Below, one piece after another: positions 38,701 to 44,372 of a stretch of DNA of 64,000 nt. Source of the DNA: Callipepla californica brunnescens (taxonomy: Eukaryota; Chordata; Aves; Galliformes; Odontophoridae). The notes under the pieces are model-generated. The model made no database searches and was not told the origin of the DNA. It saw only the letters and a program-made list of their open reading frames with translations. Numbering within the stretch: position 1 is the first letter of the stretch; each line of letters begins with the position of its first letter. The stretch lies in contig JALIRH010000013.1 in the NCBI GenBank assembly GCA_023055505.1, forward strand, positions 5,394,001 to 5,458,000, in the 5' to 3' direction. Position numbers and translations under genes: made by a program.

Positions 38701-40867
38701 TTTCACTCCAGCATTTTCAAACTTGGACTTCAACAAAGGAGCAAGCTATCTCGTGTAGATTTTCTCTGACCACAGAGGTCACTGCAGATATAAACTGAAC
38801 ATCTGAGCTTGACTTGGTGCCAAATGAGTGTTTCAGGAACATTTTAATCAGGAAATTTAAAGGAAAAACATAATCTCCTATTGCACATCTGGGGAAAATA
38901 AGATGCCAGGAATATCCAGTGTAAATTTAACTCTCAGTGTGACGATTGACCTTCCAAGAGTTCCAACAAGTCTTACAGGTTCTTCTGTCTATATTTTGAT
39001 ACCCCTACTCAGGGATAAGCAGAAAACTGCATTAATTTCAGACCACCTCTGGCTGAGTTGCAAGTGAGTACCACTTTGTTGGTTCTATCACTCTACTCTG
39101 GATAATGGTAGAACAGGCTGTATGAGCAGGACACCCACCCTAAATTACTCTTGCTTTGGAAATGTAAAGTAGATCGCTTCTATGAAGGAGAGGAAGGTAG
39201 AATCTTACTGCATGTTGTTACTGTGTATGCAGACATTTCAATGGACAGAAACAGAAGTTCTGGAGTAGATAAAGGACTATGTCAGTGCAAGGTAATCGAT
39301 TCCAGTTGTTAGAGGCTAGTTCCAATTTCCAAGTTCCGGATTTCTGTCTCTTCCAAAATCTGAGTTTATTGACTCCAGTGTTAACAGTTAGAATTGTGAA
39401 ATATCACTCATATCAGCAGTTAGTGCTTCCTGTAAGTACTCCTTTGCCTTTCAGATTAATGCAATACTGAGGCAATGACTTTCATTGCCATCGTCTTCAC
39501 AGTAAACATTGTTTACTATGTTCTTTGCCTTATGAAAAAGGGTGACTAGAACTTCAATGTGTTGACTAATATTAAGCAAAAGGAAAGAATAACTGCAGCA
39601 TATGAAAGCAGAAGTGATCTGGCACTCACCTTGCTATCTCACCTACTATCAGATGGCAAAATGTGACAAAACTAGCTCTGCTGGTCTTGGTTCCTAACCT
39701 ATCTCACTTTTTTTAATTGGCATACATAATTTGAGCGTTTTGCATCAGGCAGACTGGTAAGATATTCTGGACAATCCTGGAACACAAGCCCTTGTCCTGA
39801 TGTCCCAGATTTCCTTCAGGTTTTAGAAATAAGGAGCAACATATAGAACTTCAAACTGTAGTCCTTGAAACATTCATTTTATCCATCCATATATGCATGA
39901 GAATAGAATCGCATTCCAGTTCTTATATTAGACAGTATCAGACATGCCTATCATATAACCTCTCTTAGGTTATGTGGTGGGAACATGTACTCTGCATTAC
40001 GTTATGCAATTAGACATGTTGAATCCTCAGTACACAACCCAAAACTAGCCTAGAGCACAACATAAACTTTCCTTGAGGTAAACTACCTTCATGCATCTAT
40101 CATGCACTCTATATCAGTGAAAGTATTTGATCATACTTCCAGCAACTCTGCTGCGTAGTCTGAACTTCCACCTTTGCTACTTCCTAAGAAGCAGCAGCAG
40201 AACAAACCCTCAGGGCATTAGAACACATTTGCTATCGTGCCCATTCATTGACACTGATGCTTTAGATTGGGTTGTTCTATTTAACATAGCAACTTATAAC
40301 ATTACTTCTGTTATAAACAGCCTTTCACCTGCAAAACTCAGTTGCAGGTTCTACTCAATATCCCCTCTTTTTTTTAGACATCAGCTCAATATCTTCTACA
40401 CAGGAATCAGCTCCTAATCAGATCTCCCTGAGTGATATGCAAATGCCATTAATCTATCCTTGGGCACGTGAAGTGGCAACAACAATATTCTTCTAGCTAT
40501 AGTTCATATTCCAGGATAGCTACAACATTCAGCAGCTGTGGAAACTGTGTTCTCACTTCAAAATAAAAGCAGGGGATTCTCTAAGTGTACTAAAGTAATC
40601 CTCTTGCGTTCTTACCCTTTGGCAGACAGTCCAAGATGTTCTTCATATATTCAAACACAGTTTAAACAAGATAATAGATTGATTACAGGGAAAAAAAAAA
40701 AAAAAGGAAAGAAAATTCATTGTCAACCCTACCTTGTTGCCTTTGTGCCCAGCTGGTCCTGGTGGGCCCACTGCTCCTCTCTCACCTTTTGCTCCTGGCA
40801 AACCTTCTGGACCAGTAAATCCAGGAGCACCTATCGGTCCTTGAATCCCAATGGGTCCTGGTCGACC
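2472..40867 (-). CDS. COL4A6: COL4A6, collagen type IV alpha-6 chain (42 exons, 5' end missing)
   Basis: Basement-membrane collagen chain; in the known family alpha-6 assembles with two alpha-5 chains into a heterotrimer secreted into basement membranes of smooth muscle, Bowman's capsule and epithelia. Forty-two minus-strand exons join in frame to 1643 residues: the end of the 7S region, a roughly 1400-residue Gly-X-Y helix with many interruptions, and a 229-residue NC1 domain with 12 Cys. Alpha-6 rather than alpha-2 or alpha-4 is indicated by signature pieces I recall from the human chain: [11 protein letters not shown], a PPPSTG...MGFPKGK interruption, [15 protein letters not shown], a DVFGAE interruption, and an NC1 end with TLKAGQL and CQVCMKNL. 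The start codon, signal peptide and first Cys cluster are not in the window. Exon numbers e4-e45 assume three upstream exons. COL4A6 lies head-to-head with COL4A5 in vertebrates, which predicts COL4A5 to the right. Confidence 0.93.
2475..3955 (-). other. COL4A6: NC1 domain of alpha-6(IV), over three exons
   Basis: The non-collagenous C-terminal domain starts at [13 protein letters not shown] in e43 and runs to KNL at the stop in e45, about 229 residues. It selects partner chains, nucleates trimers and joins trimers end to end. Two homologous halves are visible, each with six Cys: [21 protein letters not shown] and SRCSVC, then [22 protein letters not shown] and SRCQVC. The Met-containing IPMMPV stretch and the Lys of ETLKAG match the positions known in the family for the sulfilimine cross-link. 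Domain and cysteines are read directly; the cross-link is family knowledge. Confidence 0.93.
3340..3626 (-). CDS. COL4A6: COL4A6 exon e44 (central NC1)
   Basis: Acceptor TTCTTCCAG precedes GTTTCGCTGG; the donor is ATG|GTAAGG at 3334-3339. Begins in phase 1 (completing Gly) and ends in phase 0 after GYSFLM. Contains [17 protein letters not shown], the IPMMPV methionines, [10 protein letters not shown] and the start of the second repeat, TIPQCPLGW. The longest coding exon of the set, 287 bp. Confidence 0.95.
3814..4005 (-). CDS. COL4A6: COL4A6 exon e43 (end of helix, start of NC1)
   Basis: Acceptor CTGCCTTCCAG, donor G|GTGAGT (3808-3813), phase 1 to phase 1. Encodes the last triplets ([16 protein letters not shown]), then crosses into NC1 at [19 protein letters not shown] supplies the first NC1 Cys. 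It is 192 bp, exactly 63 codons plus two split Gly codons. Confidence 0.95.
4719..4835 (-). CDS. COL4A6: COL4A6 exon e42 (helix)
   Basis: Acceptor TTGATTTCAG, donor G|GTAATG, phase 1 to 1, 117 bp. Uninterrupted triplets from [12 protein letters not shown] to GPQGFE; it is the last exon made only of helix before the NC1 junction. Confidence 0.93.
5315..5461 (-). CDS. COL4A6: COL4A6 exon e41 (helix with long interruption)
   Basis: Acceptor ACTGTGTGCAG, donor G|GTAAAA, phase 1 to 1, 147 bp. After LPGQPGAPG the repeat breaks for an acidic stretch ([12 protein letters not shown]), then resumes at [10 protein letters not shown]. Human alpha-6 has a comparable break here (QTPTAEAVQ, from memory). 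Confidence 0.93.
5732..5830 (-). CDS. COL4A6: COL4A6 exon e40 (helix)
   Basis: Acceptor ACCTTTGCAG, donor G|GTGAGT, phase 1 to 1, 99 bp. Perfect triplets [15 protein letters not shown] to GETGRR. A multiple of nine, as in many ancestral collagen exons. Confidence 0.93.
6297..6458 (-). CDS. COL4A6: COL4A6 exon e39 (helix)
   Basis: Acceptor GTCTTTAG, donor G|GTAATC, phase 1 to 1, 162 bp. Triplets are broken once at [10 protein letters not shown]; human has a break at the same place (PSSNQGDTG, from memory). Ends PGVSGFK plus a split Gly. Confidence 0.93.
7341..7457 (-). CDS. COL4A6: COL4A6 exon e38 (helix)
   Basis: Acceptor TTTTTCTAG, donor G|GTATGG, phase 1 to 1, 117 bp. Encodes [12 protein letters not shown], a short break [12 protein letters not shown], then [11 protein letters not shown]. 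The ISLPS motif is shared with human alpha-6 (from memory). Confidence 0.93.
7778..7903 (-). CDS. COL4A6: COL4A6 exon e37 (helix)
   Basis: Acceptor TTTAATTAG, donor G|GTAAGT, phase 1 to 1, 126 bp. Begins with a small interruption LSEVGLKG, continues [12 protein letters not shown], has a second break PGVGRGAVG and ends GSSGDT plus a split Gly. Confidence 0.92.
8232..8316 (+). mobile_element. CR1 LINE fragment in intron e36/e37
   Basis: GAGGTGTCCCTGC...GGCTGGAAATAGATGATTT...GGTCTCTTCCAACC...ATTCCATGAT follows the 3' end of CR1 in sense orientation, that is, antisense to COL4A6. About 85 bp is left. Confidence 0.8.
8732..8803 (-). CDS. COL4A6: COL4A6 exon e36 (helix)
   Basis: Acceptor poly-T then AAG, donor G|GTAAAG, phase 1 to 1, 72 bp. 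[18 protein letters not shown] is nearly identical to the human alpha-6 segment as I recall it. Confidence 0.93.
9224..9331 (-). CDS. COL4A6: COL4A6 exon e35 (helix)
   Basis: Acceptor TTGTTTCTAG, donor G|GTATGT, phase 1 to 1, 108 bp. Uninterrupted triplets [15 protein letters not shown] through GTAGPK. Confidence 0.93.
10060..10167 (-). CDS. COL4A6: COL4A6 exon e34 (helix)
   Basis: Acceptor TATCATTTCAG, donor G|GTACTG, phase 1 to 1, 108 bp. Uninterrupted triplets [12 protein letters not shown] through GQEGPA. Confidence 0.93.
10485..10559 (-). CDS. COL4A6: COL4A6 exon e33 (helix, contains RGD)
   Basis: Acceptor CCTTTTCCAG, donor G|GTAAAG, phase 1 to 1, 75 bp. Short break at GESAGVPG, then [11 protein letters not shown], which includes Arg-Gly-Asp at 10498-10506. 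Confidence 0.92.
10498..10506 (-). other. COL4A6: RGD motif in helix (e33)
   Basis: Codons CGA GGG GAC give Arg-Gly-Asp inside GERGDPG. RGD can be an integrin site when exposed; whether it is accessible in the triple helix is unknown. Confidence 0.9.
11025..11088 (-). CDS. COL4A6: COL4A6 exon e32 (helix, phase-switch exon)
   Basis: Acceptor TTATTTCAG opens with an intact Gly codon (phase 0); donor G|GTAAGA ends in phase 1. 64 bp: [19 protein letters not shown] plus PK and a split Gly. It restores phase 1 after the phase-0 donor of e31. Confidence 0.93.
11356..11537 (-). CDS. COL4A6: COL4A6 exon e31 (helix)
   Basis: Acceptor GTAAACTCAG, donor AGG|GTAAAT, phase 1 to 0, 182 bp. Triplets [12 protein letters not shown]..., a break SASRERG, then [12 protein letters not shown] to GMPGER. 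The phase-0 end pairs with e32. Confidence 0.92.
11824..11949 (-). CDS. COL4A6: COL4A6 exon e30 (helix, contains RGD)
   Basis: Acceptor TATTTCTTCAG, donor G|GTATGT, phase 1 to 1, 126 bp. Opens DRGDVGPPG with an Arg-Gly-Asp at 11936-11944, then a long break ([15 protein letters not shown]) before triplets resume. Confidence 0.92.
11936..11944 (-). other. COL4A6: RGD motif in helix (e30)
   Basis: Codons AGA GGT GAT give Arg-Gly-Asp inside GDRGDVG, just upstream of a long interruption, which may make it more flexible than the e33 copy. Confidence 0.9.
12264..12407 (-). CDS. COL4A6: COL4A6 exon e29 (helix)
   Basis: Acceptor TCTCTATACAG, donor G|GTGAGA, phase 1 to 1, 144 bp. Mostly perfect triplets [15 protein letters not shown] to GLQGQK. 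Confidence 0.93.
13071..13241 (-). CDS. COL4A6: COL4A6 exon e28 (helix)
   Basis: Acceptor TATTGATTCAG, donor G|GTATGT, phase 1 to 1, 171 bp, an uninterrupted run of triplets from LPGVKGLTG to PGFSGPK. Confidence 0.93.
13242..15195 (-). other. COL4A6: Intron e27/e28, about 1.95 kb
   Basis: AT-rich, non-coding. The 86-codon minus-strand frame at 14647-14907 has no collagen pattern or known similarity. No repeat recognised. Confidence 0.7.
15196..15357 (-). CDS. COL4A6: COL4A6 exon e27 (helix)
   Basis: Acceptor CTATTCCCAG, donor G|GTATGT, phase 1 to 1, 162 bp. Uninterrupted triplets [12 protein letters not shown] through GLAGAP; includes FGIKGKPG, like the human YGIKGKSG segment. Confidence 0.93.
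15594..15815 (-). CDS. COL4A6: COL4A6 exon e26 (helix)
   Basis: Acceptor CTTGTCCCTGAG (a GAG acceptor rather than CAG/TAG), donor G|GTAAGC, phase 1 to 1, 222 bp, the longest exon of the helix. Contains [15 protein letters not shown] and the interruption [11 protein letters not shown], matching the human alpha-6 DIFGAENGAPG break. Confidence 0.92.
16790..16897 (-). CDS. COL4A6: COL4A6 exon e25 (helix)
   Basis: Acceptor TAATCCTTAG, donor G|GTAAGA, phase 1 to 1, 108 bp. [15 protein letters not shown] through GLQGEP, uninterrupted. Confidence 0.93.
17293..17364 (-). CDS. COL4A6: COL4A6 exon e24 (helix, single-Cys interruption)
   Basis: Acceptor TTTGCTTTAG, donor G|GTATGG, phase 1 to 1, 72 bp. 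Begins with the hydrophobic break [12 protein letters not shown], almost identical to human alpha-6, carrying one Cys inside the helix region; triplets resume after it. Confidence 0.94.
17365..18986 (-). other. COL4A6: Intron e23/e24, about 1.6 kb
   Basis: Non-coding; an imperfect hairpin (CTACTGCTG/CAACAGTAG) sits near 17599-17621. No other feature seen. Confidence 0.7.
18987..19170 (-). CDS. COL4A6: COL4A6 exon e23 (helix, phase-switch exon)
   Basis: Acceptor TTGCTTACAG opens on an intact Gly codon (phase 0); donor G|GTAAAT ends in phase 1. 184 bp: [15 protein letters not shown], a small break PGVGYPG, then PAGLRGPPG to GLPGPP. Confidence 0.93.
19642..19821 (-). CDS. COL4A6: COL4A6 exon e22 (helix)
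   Basis: Acceptor GGTTTCTAG, donor CCA|GTAAGT, phase 0 to 0, 180 bp. Opens ASAGQPG, so the triplet register is broken at the junction with e21; further breaks at DPSYATGRG and ATAPRG. Ends [10 protein letters not shown]. Confidence 0.92.
20694..20854 (-). CDS. COL4A6: COL4A6 exon e21 (helix, Cys-X-Cys interruption)
   Basis: Acceptor TATTTTCCAG, donor CTG|GTAAGG, phase 1 to 0, 161 bp. Opens [15 protein letters not shown], a break with two Cys that matches CACDGG in human alpha-6, then triplets to GLRGPL. Confidence 0.93.
21695..21799 (-). CDS. COL4A6: COL4A6 exon e20 (helix)
   Basis: Acceptor TCCACGTACAG, donor G|GTAATT, phase 1 to 1, 105 bp. Opens with a non-collagenous stretch [11 protein letters not shown] (human has a differently composed break here), then triplets to GPKGYK. 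Confidence 0.9.
21901..21939. repeat. Adjacent perfect palindrome and hairpin in intron e19/e20
   Basis: 21901-21914 (CAAGCCATGGCTTG) is its own reverse complement. It overlaps a second structure whose arms GTTCATCAAC (21914-21923) and GTTGATGAAC (21928-21937) flank a 4-base spacer; one further T-A pair and one G-T pair extend the stem. No function is known. Confidence 0.85.
23228..23377 (-). CDS. COL4A6: COL4A6 exon e19 (helix; donor uncertain)
   Basis: Acceptor TGTTATTTAG, opening with AT that completes GAT (Asp) from e18. Triplets run from [11 protein letters not shown] through [13 protein letters not shown]. Two phase-compatible donors exist: CAC|GTGTGT (exon start 23228, adds SSR) and CTG|GTTCAT (start 23237). 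Neither is strong; I chose the first for its better +3, +5 and +6 bases. Both keep the frame. Confidence 0.8.
23811..23874 (+). mobile_element. CR1 LINE fragment in intron e18/e19
   Basis: GTTGGACTAGATGATATCCAGAAGTCCC then TTCCAATCAATTCTGTGATTCTGTG shows the 3' end and terminal ATTCTGTG octamer-like repeats typical of CR1. Severely 5'-truncated. Confidence 0.8.
24145..24158. repeat. 14-bp perfect palindrome
   Basis: CTGCTGGCCAGCAG reads the same on both strands, just on the intron side of the e18 donor (24274) in a locally GC-rich patch. Confidence 0.85.
24275..24385 (-). CDS. COL4A6: COL4A6 exon e18 (helix)
   Basis: Acceptor TTGTCTAATAG, donor G|GTAAAG, phase 1 to 1, 111 bp. Triplets [12 protein letters not shown] to PGFPGLER; the split codon with e19 gives Asp, so the Gly register breaks at the junction. 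Confidence 0.92.
25081..25150 (-). CDS. COL4A6: COL4A6 exon e17 (helix, phase-switch exon)
   Basis: Acceptor CTTCTACAG opens phase 0 with [12 protein letters not shown], then a break [12 protein letters not shown]; donor G|GTACAA ends in phase 1. 70 bp. This is where the gene changes from phase-0 to split-Gly exons. Human alpha-6 has the comparable break DVFIDIDGAVISG. Confidence 0.92.
25648..25701 (-). CDS. COL4A6: COL4A6 exon e16 (helix, 54 bp)
   Basis: Acceptor GACTTTGCAG, donor AAG|GTAAAT, phase 0 to 0. Classic 54-bp collagen exon encoding six triplets, [18 protein letters not shown]. Confidence 0.93.
25934..25978 (-). CDS. COL4A6: COL4A6 exon e15 (helix, 45 bp)
   Basis: Acceptor GGTTTTTTAG, donor AAG|GTGAAA, phase 0 to 0. 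Five triplets, [15 protein letters not shown]. Confidence 0.92.
26875..26934 (-). CDS. COL4A6: COL4A6 exon e14 (helix, 60 bp)
   Basis: Acceptor GTTTTCCCTCAG, donor AGG|GTAGGT, phase 0 to 0. [20 protein letters not shown], with a short irregularity near GFGGVG. Confidence 0.92.
26935..28330 (-). other. COL4A6: Intron e13/e14, about 1.4 kb
   Basis: AT-rich non-coding sequence; nothing recognised. Confidence 0.7.
28331..28384 (-). CDS. COL4A6: COL4A6 exon e13 (helix, 54 bp)
   Basis: Acceptor CCTTTTTCAG, donor CCG|GTAAGG, phase 0 to 0. Six triplets, [18 protein letters not shown]. Confidence 0.93.
29397..29489 (-). CDS. COL4A6: COL4A6 exon e12 (helix with alpha-6 signature break)
   Basis: Acceptor TTGCCTGCAG, donor AAG|GTCTGT (weak after GT), phase 0 to 0, 93 bp. 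[10 protein letters not shown], then the break [19 protein letters not shown], nearly the same as [16 protein letters not shown] in human alpha-6 and diagnostic for this chain. Confidence 0.92.
30067..30108 (-). CDS. COL4A6: COL4A6 exon e11 (helix, 42 bp)
   Basis: Acceptor CTCCCCTAG, donor AAA|GTAGGT, phase 0 to 0. [14 protein letters not shown], matching [11 protein letters not shown] in human alpha-6 including the small GLGF break. Confidence 0.93.
30246..30281 (-). CDS. COL4A6: COL4A6 exon e10 (helix, 36 bp)
   Basis: Acceptor CTCATTTAG, donor AAA|GTAAGT, phase 0 to 0. Four triplets, [12 protein letters not shown]. Confidence 0.92.
30528..30570 (+). repeat. A-rich simple repeat, intron e9/e10
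   Basis: A run of AAAAACAAAA/CAAA units; low-complexity only. Confidence 0.8.
30920..30982 (-). CDS. COL4A6: COL4A6 exon e9 (helix, 63 bp)
   Basis: Acceptor CTTGTTGTAG, donor CAA|GTAAGA, phase 0 to 0. Seven triplets beginning [13 protein letters not shown] and ending GLPGLQ. Confidence 0.92.
31394..31429 (-). CDS. COL4A6: COL4A6 exon e8 (helix, 36 bp)
   Basis: Acceptor CATTTTTAG, donor TCT|GTAAGT, phase 0 to 0. Four triplets, [12 protein letters not shown]. Confidence 0.92.
31660..31722 (+). repeat. A-rich low-complexity tract, intron e7/e8
   Basis: About 63 bases consisting only of A with single C (A-run/CAAA units). Could be the decayed tail of an old insertion, but no element body is recognisable before it. 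Confidence 0.85.
31988..32056 (-). CDS. COL4A6: COL4A6 exon e7 (helix, 69 bp)
   Basis: Acceptor TTCTTTATCAG, donor AAG|GTAAGA, phase 0 to 0. [17 protein letters not shown] then SLKGMK; the break corresponds to DPVLAPGSFKGMKG in human alpha-6. Confidence 0.93.
33116..33232 (-). CDS. COL4A6: COL4A6 exon e6 (7S/helix junction, GLDGCNGT)
   Basis: Acceptor CTTTTACACAG, donor CCG|GTATGT, phase 0 to 0, 117 bp. Contains [10 protein letters not shown]: a Cys beside an N-X-T glycosylation site, the conserved mark of the end of the 7S region in type IV collagens. Confidence 0.94.
33233..38584 (-). other. COL4A6: Intron e5/e6, about 5.35 kb
   Basis: No Gly-X-Y coding. A GC-richer patch lies near 35340-35600, a TGACTCA (AP-1-like) core inside a near-palindrome near 34270-34284, and an exon-like splice-site pair at 38191-38219. 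No transposon recognised. Confidence 0.65.
38585..38629 (-). CDS. COL4A6: COL4A6 exon e5 (7S/helix junction, 45 bp)
   Basis: Acceptor TTTATTTTAG, donor CCA|GTGAGT, phase 0 to 0. [15 protein letters not shown] matches GPMGVPGFLGINGIP of human alpha-6. It sits alone between introns of 5.35 and 2.1 kb but is required for continuity with e4 and e6. Confidence 0.93.
38630..40732 (-). other. COL4A6: Intron e4/e5, about 2.1 kb
   Basis: Non-coding; a run of 15 A at 40691-40705. Open frames such as the plus-strand 96-codon one at 40127-40417 show no family resemblance. Confidence 0.7.
40733..40867 (-). CDS. COL4A6: COL4A6 exon e4 (5'-most exon found; 7S region)
   Basis: Acceptor GTATTTTAG, donor AAG|GTAGGG, phase 0 to 0, 135 bp. 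[16 protein letters not shown] through GHKGNK. In human the preceding exon ends with the 7S Cys cluster (...CQCFPEKGAR), so e4 follows it directly. A 15-base A run lies 28 bases beyond the donor in the intron. Confidence 0.93.
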
Positions 40868-43265
40868 CTAAAATACAATAAAAATTAATCATGTTAATCA
40901 TAAAATTCATCATTTTCATAAACTTTCATTTGCTCCATCCTGCTCAATTTTTAACATAACTTCGTACTTCCTAGGTTAGTTAGGAATAAAGCTTTACCTT
41001 CACATATAAAGGATAAGGATTGCTTGTAGATACATTTCAGAAATTTCCCTTTTATTCCTGGAAGATTTATTAGTACCCTTATTGCTGTAGCAATGTGGTA
41101 AAACAACAGTGCTTTGAGATGAAGCTGGCTACTGCTTATGAAATTTACAAATTCTTTTTCCAAGGTGCAAAAGGCAAAAAGCTTTTTTGTTTATGCTTTA
41201 GTTCAAGTACAACAGAAAGACAAAACAAGATGCAAGAAGTGAGAAGGTCACATGCAGTCAGAAAGTACACGCTGGACTATTTGAGACTAGTGCTGTGGTT
41301 GGCTCAAGACTAGAATTAATTCCACAGTGAATTAACTTATATTCCACATCGATTACCTTCTGGTCAGGGTGTGAATTTTGACTTCACAAGCTAAAGAGGT
41401 TGCAATGACAAACCATTGCCTAAAGAGGGCAACGTTTTTCTAAAACTATCGAGCCTCATCTGTGACTGATGAACTTCCATTGTTCTACCACTGCAGAGAC
41501 GTGCAGAGAAGTCTGCTACTTGCTTATTTAGCAAAACAATGCTATAGAAATATTGCTGTAGGCGCTCTGTCTTTTTCTTAGCCTCAGAAGCTGCCATTTG
41601 ACAGCTGAATACTTACCATGGAGTTTTCTGTTAACATTTTTACACTTCTCAGTTCATTTTGAGAGAATCTGAAATACATCAACAAATCCTAAGGTCCCAC
41701 AGCACTGGTAGAAATTGGCAGTATAGGACTACGCTTTCTAATGGCAAGATATGGAGTGGGTTACCCAAAGTTATCCATGCAAGGAATCAAGCCTGACATT
41801 AAAAGATACAGAATGGAAAAAGAAGTTCAGAAGAAAATAAATCCTCCTTTCAGTTCTCACGCCCATGTCCATGGCATTGTAATTCCCTTCTATTTCCCTA
41901 ACTCCTTAAAACAGCAAAAGGAATGCAGCTCCCTGCTGCAAGGGTTTTAATAGTCTCAGCTGGAGCCATACAAAGTCTTCACTCCATGCCTTGGCAGGTA
42001 AAAGACTTTGCTGTTAATTTAAAAATGTATTTTTACATGTTAATACTAAAATGAAATGAAAGAATGTGTAATTGCTTTTTTAATTTGTTTTCTAGGGGCA
42101 TTTTTATGCCTATTTAGGCTAAAACATTACATCCCACGTTCCATCACTCCCGGAGCAGTTTCCTTATGAACTTCAGCAGTTCCCTCACGTCACTCTCTGC
42201 TGTGATTGTTTCATCTCAGCCTTTAACAGAGGTCAAGTACAGCTGTTTCACATTTCATACCTTTTCTGCACACACACTATGCATACTGTAAACTTCCAGG
42301 GGCACAAGCTCCCATCTGAAAAGGCTTTTTAGTTGGCTATTTTTTTTTCTACTTTGGGATAATTATCAGTGGAAGCCTTTATATTGGGACCAACTGATCA
42401 TAGCATTAATACTCAAATCTTCAGTGGTCCTTGGCAACCATGCGAAACAAGGAACATGTGAAAATCACATGCTTTGTTCTCACTGTCAGTTTCAGCTTTA
42501 ACTTCCCAAGCTATTTGGAGTCTCGCAGGCAATGCTTTGCTTACAAGATGTGGTCTAAGGGCAGCTCACCTCAAGGCAATGCAGCCATGCAGATACACCT
42601 GTACTGAGCAGGCCAGCCACCAGCCTTGATCTCTAAGGAATACGCACAGAATTCCTCAACCATTTGAATTGTTAGCACTTCTGTATTCGATTAGTTTGTC
42701 TCTTTAATGACACTGCTTCAAGATGACTGGAAGTGATAGTATGAAAATGTCAGAAGGGTTTTGTTTTGCACTGCTGCAGATGACTGAGACAAACGTATCA
42801 AGAAGAGACAGACAAGACCAAAGAATGATGGGTTCTGCCTGCACCCAGCTCTGGGGCTGACAGAAAAAAATAAGCATGTTCTGAGTGGTGTCGGTATTCA
42901 CAGGTAAAAAGCTCTTTTGCCTTAGTACTATACAAGAGAGATTTCAACACTGCTTGAAGATTCCTTCCAGTGCCTTAAGAGTGCCACAAACTATAAAGAC
43001 ACAGTAAAGTGCTTCTAATCTCTCTGATAATTAGATTACGCCACGATAATCAGGCTCTCAAGAATTCCTACTGTTTCTTTTGAAGTCTGTGAGGATGGAA
43101 ATCATATTTTCTATGCTGAAACAAAGGACTTTGCTGCTAAAGAAGCCATGCCTCTCATCACTCAGCAGCACTCCCATGAACTGTCCCAAGACAAAAGCAT
43201 TGCGAAGAGCAGGTGCTGTGCTATGCAGGAGCAGTGCCAGGAGAAAAGCACAACAAAGACTCAGG

Positions 43266-43327
43266 TTTTCCCACAAGGTAAACTCACAAGGTTCAGTGAT
43301 TTCAGCGAGTTTACCTTGTGGTGAAAA
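43266..43327. repeat. Inverted repeat/hairpin in the large intron
   Basis: Arms CCACAAGGTAAACTC (43271-43285) and GAGTTTACCTTGTGG (43307-43321) are perfect reverse complements over 15 bases with a 21-base loop; after a 1-base bulge the stem continues 5 bases (TTTTC with GAAAA). Could be a terminal-repeat relic or a short transcribed hairpin. Confidence 0.9.
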
Positions 43328-44358
43328 GTAAGTGCCTCATCTTTACTGTGCTTTGGCAGCAGGACTGTTCTCACTTCTCAGCCCAAGAATAAAAAGAACA
43401 CACAGCTCTTTCCAGTGAGGACAAGATTGATAATCAAATGTGAACTGCATCAAAAAGAAACATCAGGGAATCAACAGCATCCTCCATTTTTAGCTATATA
43501 TGTATATATAGAGACACACACACATAGACCAGTTGCCTGTAAAAAAAAAACATTAGGAACTGAAGAAAATTGTACCATTTCCATTTTTGTTTTGTTTTGT
43601 TTGTTTTTTTTTTTTAATGGAAAATTAGAGAAATTCAGTGACTCCAAGCAAGGACAAAGTCTAAGAAATTACTTCAACTTGTGAATCTTTCCATAAATGC
43701 CCACTAGGAATTCCATATATTTGAAACACGACTTGCATTCTCAAACACATTCGTGTATCAGGCTTTCAGCACCAAATTAGGATACCTGTTCCCCTGTAAT
43801 GAATATCCTGGGGATAAATGAATAAAAATGGCACCATATTGAGACACAACTGTGGCTTTTCCATGAACAATTTCAGAATTTTGTGCCAAAGTTCAACATG
43901 GGTTACACACTCCTCTGTTACATACATTCCCATTGCAACCATTTAAACTGTAAAGATGTCTCAGGCCCAGGATTCTGCTTTTGATGCACAGCAAAGCAGA
44001 AAAATAGCTGGGGATAGGAAGTACCCATTGCTTCTGCATCACCACCCTGCAGAGGGAGGGAGGTAAAACAAATGGCTCCAAAACATACTTGGATCATAGC
44101 ATCCTTAAAGAGGGAAAAGGCTCTACAAAATGAGTCATCTTCCCTTCATCCTGTAATCCACTGCCTCCTCAGCACCATGAGGGAAGGCCAGTTTGGTGGG
44201 TAACAGGGGAGTCCCTAAGGAATTCACTGCTGCACAGTTGAATATATCACAGTTTCTCCATTGTCCATACCCCTTTTGCCAGCTCTAATACCCCACATAA
44301 ATTTTTGCCCACTGCAGCAGAGCTGCTACACATAGCACTGCAAATTCCAAACATTCTT

Positions 44359-44372
44359 CCCCCCCCCCCCCC
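44359..44372 (+). repeat. Homopolymer C14
   Basis: Fourteen consecutive C in otherwise mixed sequence; prone to length polymorphism and sequencing error. Confidence 0.9.
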
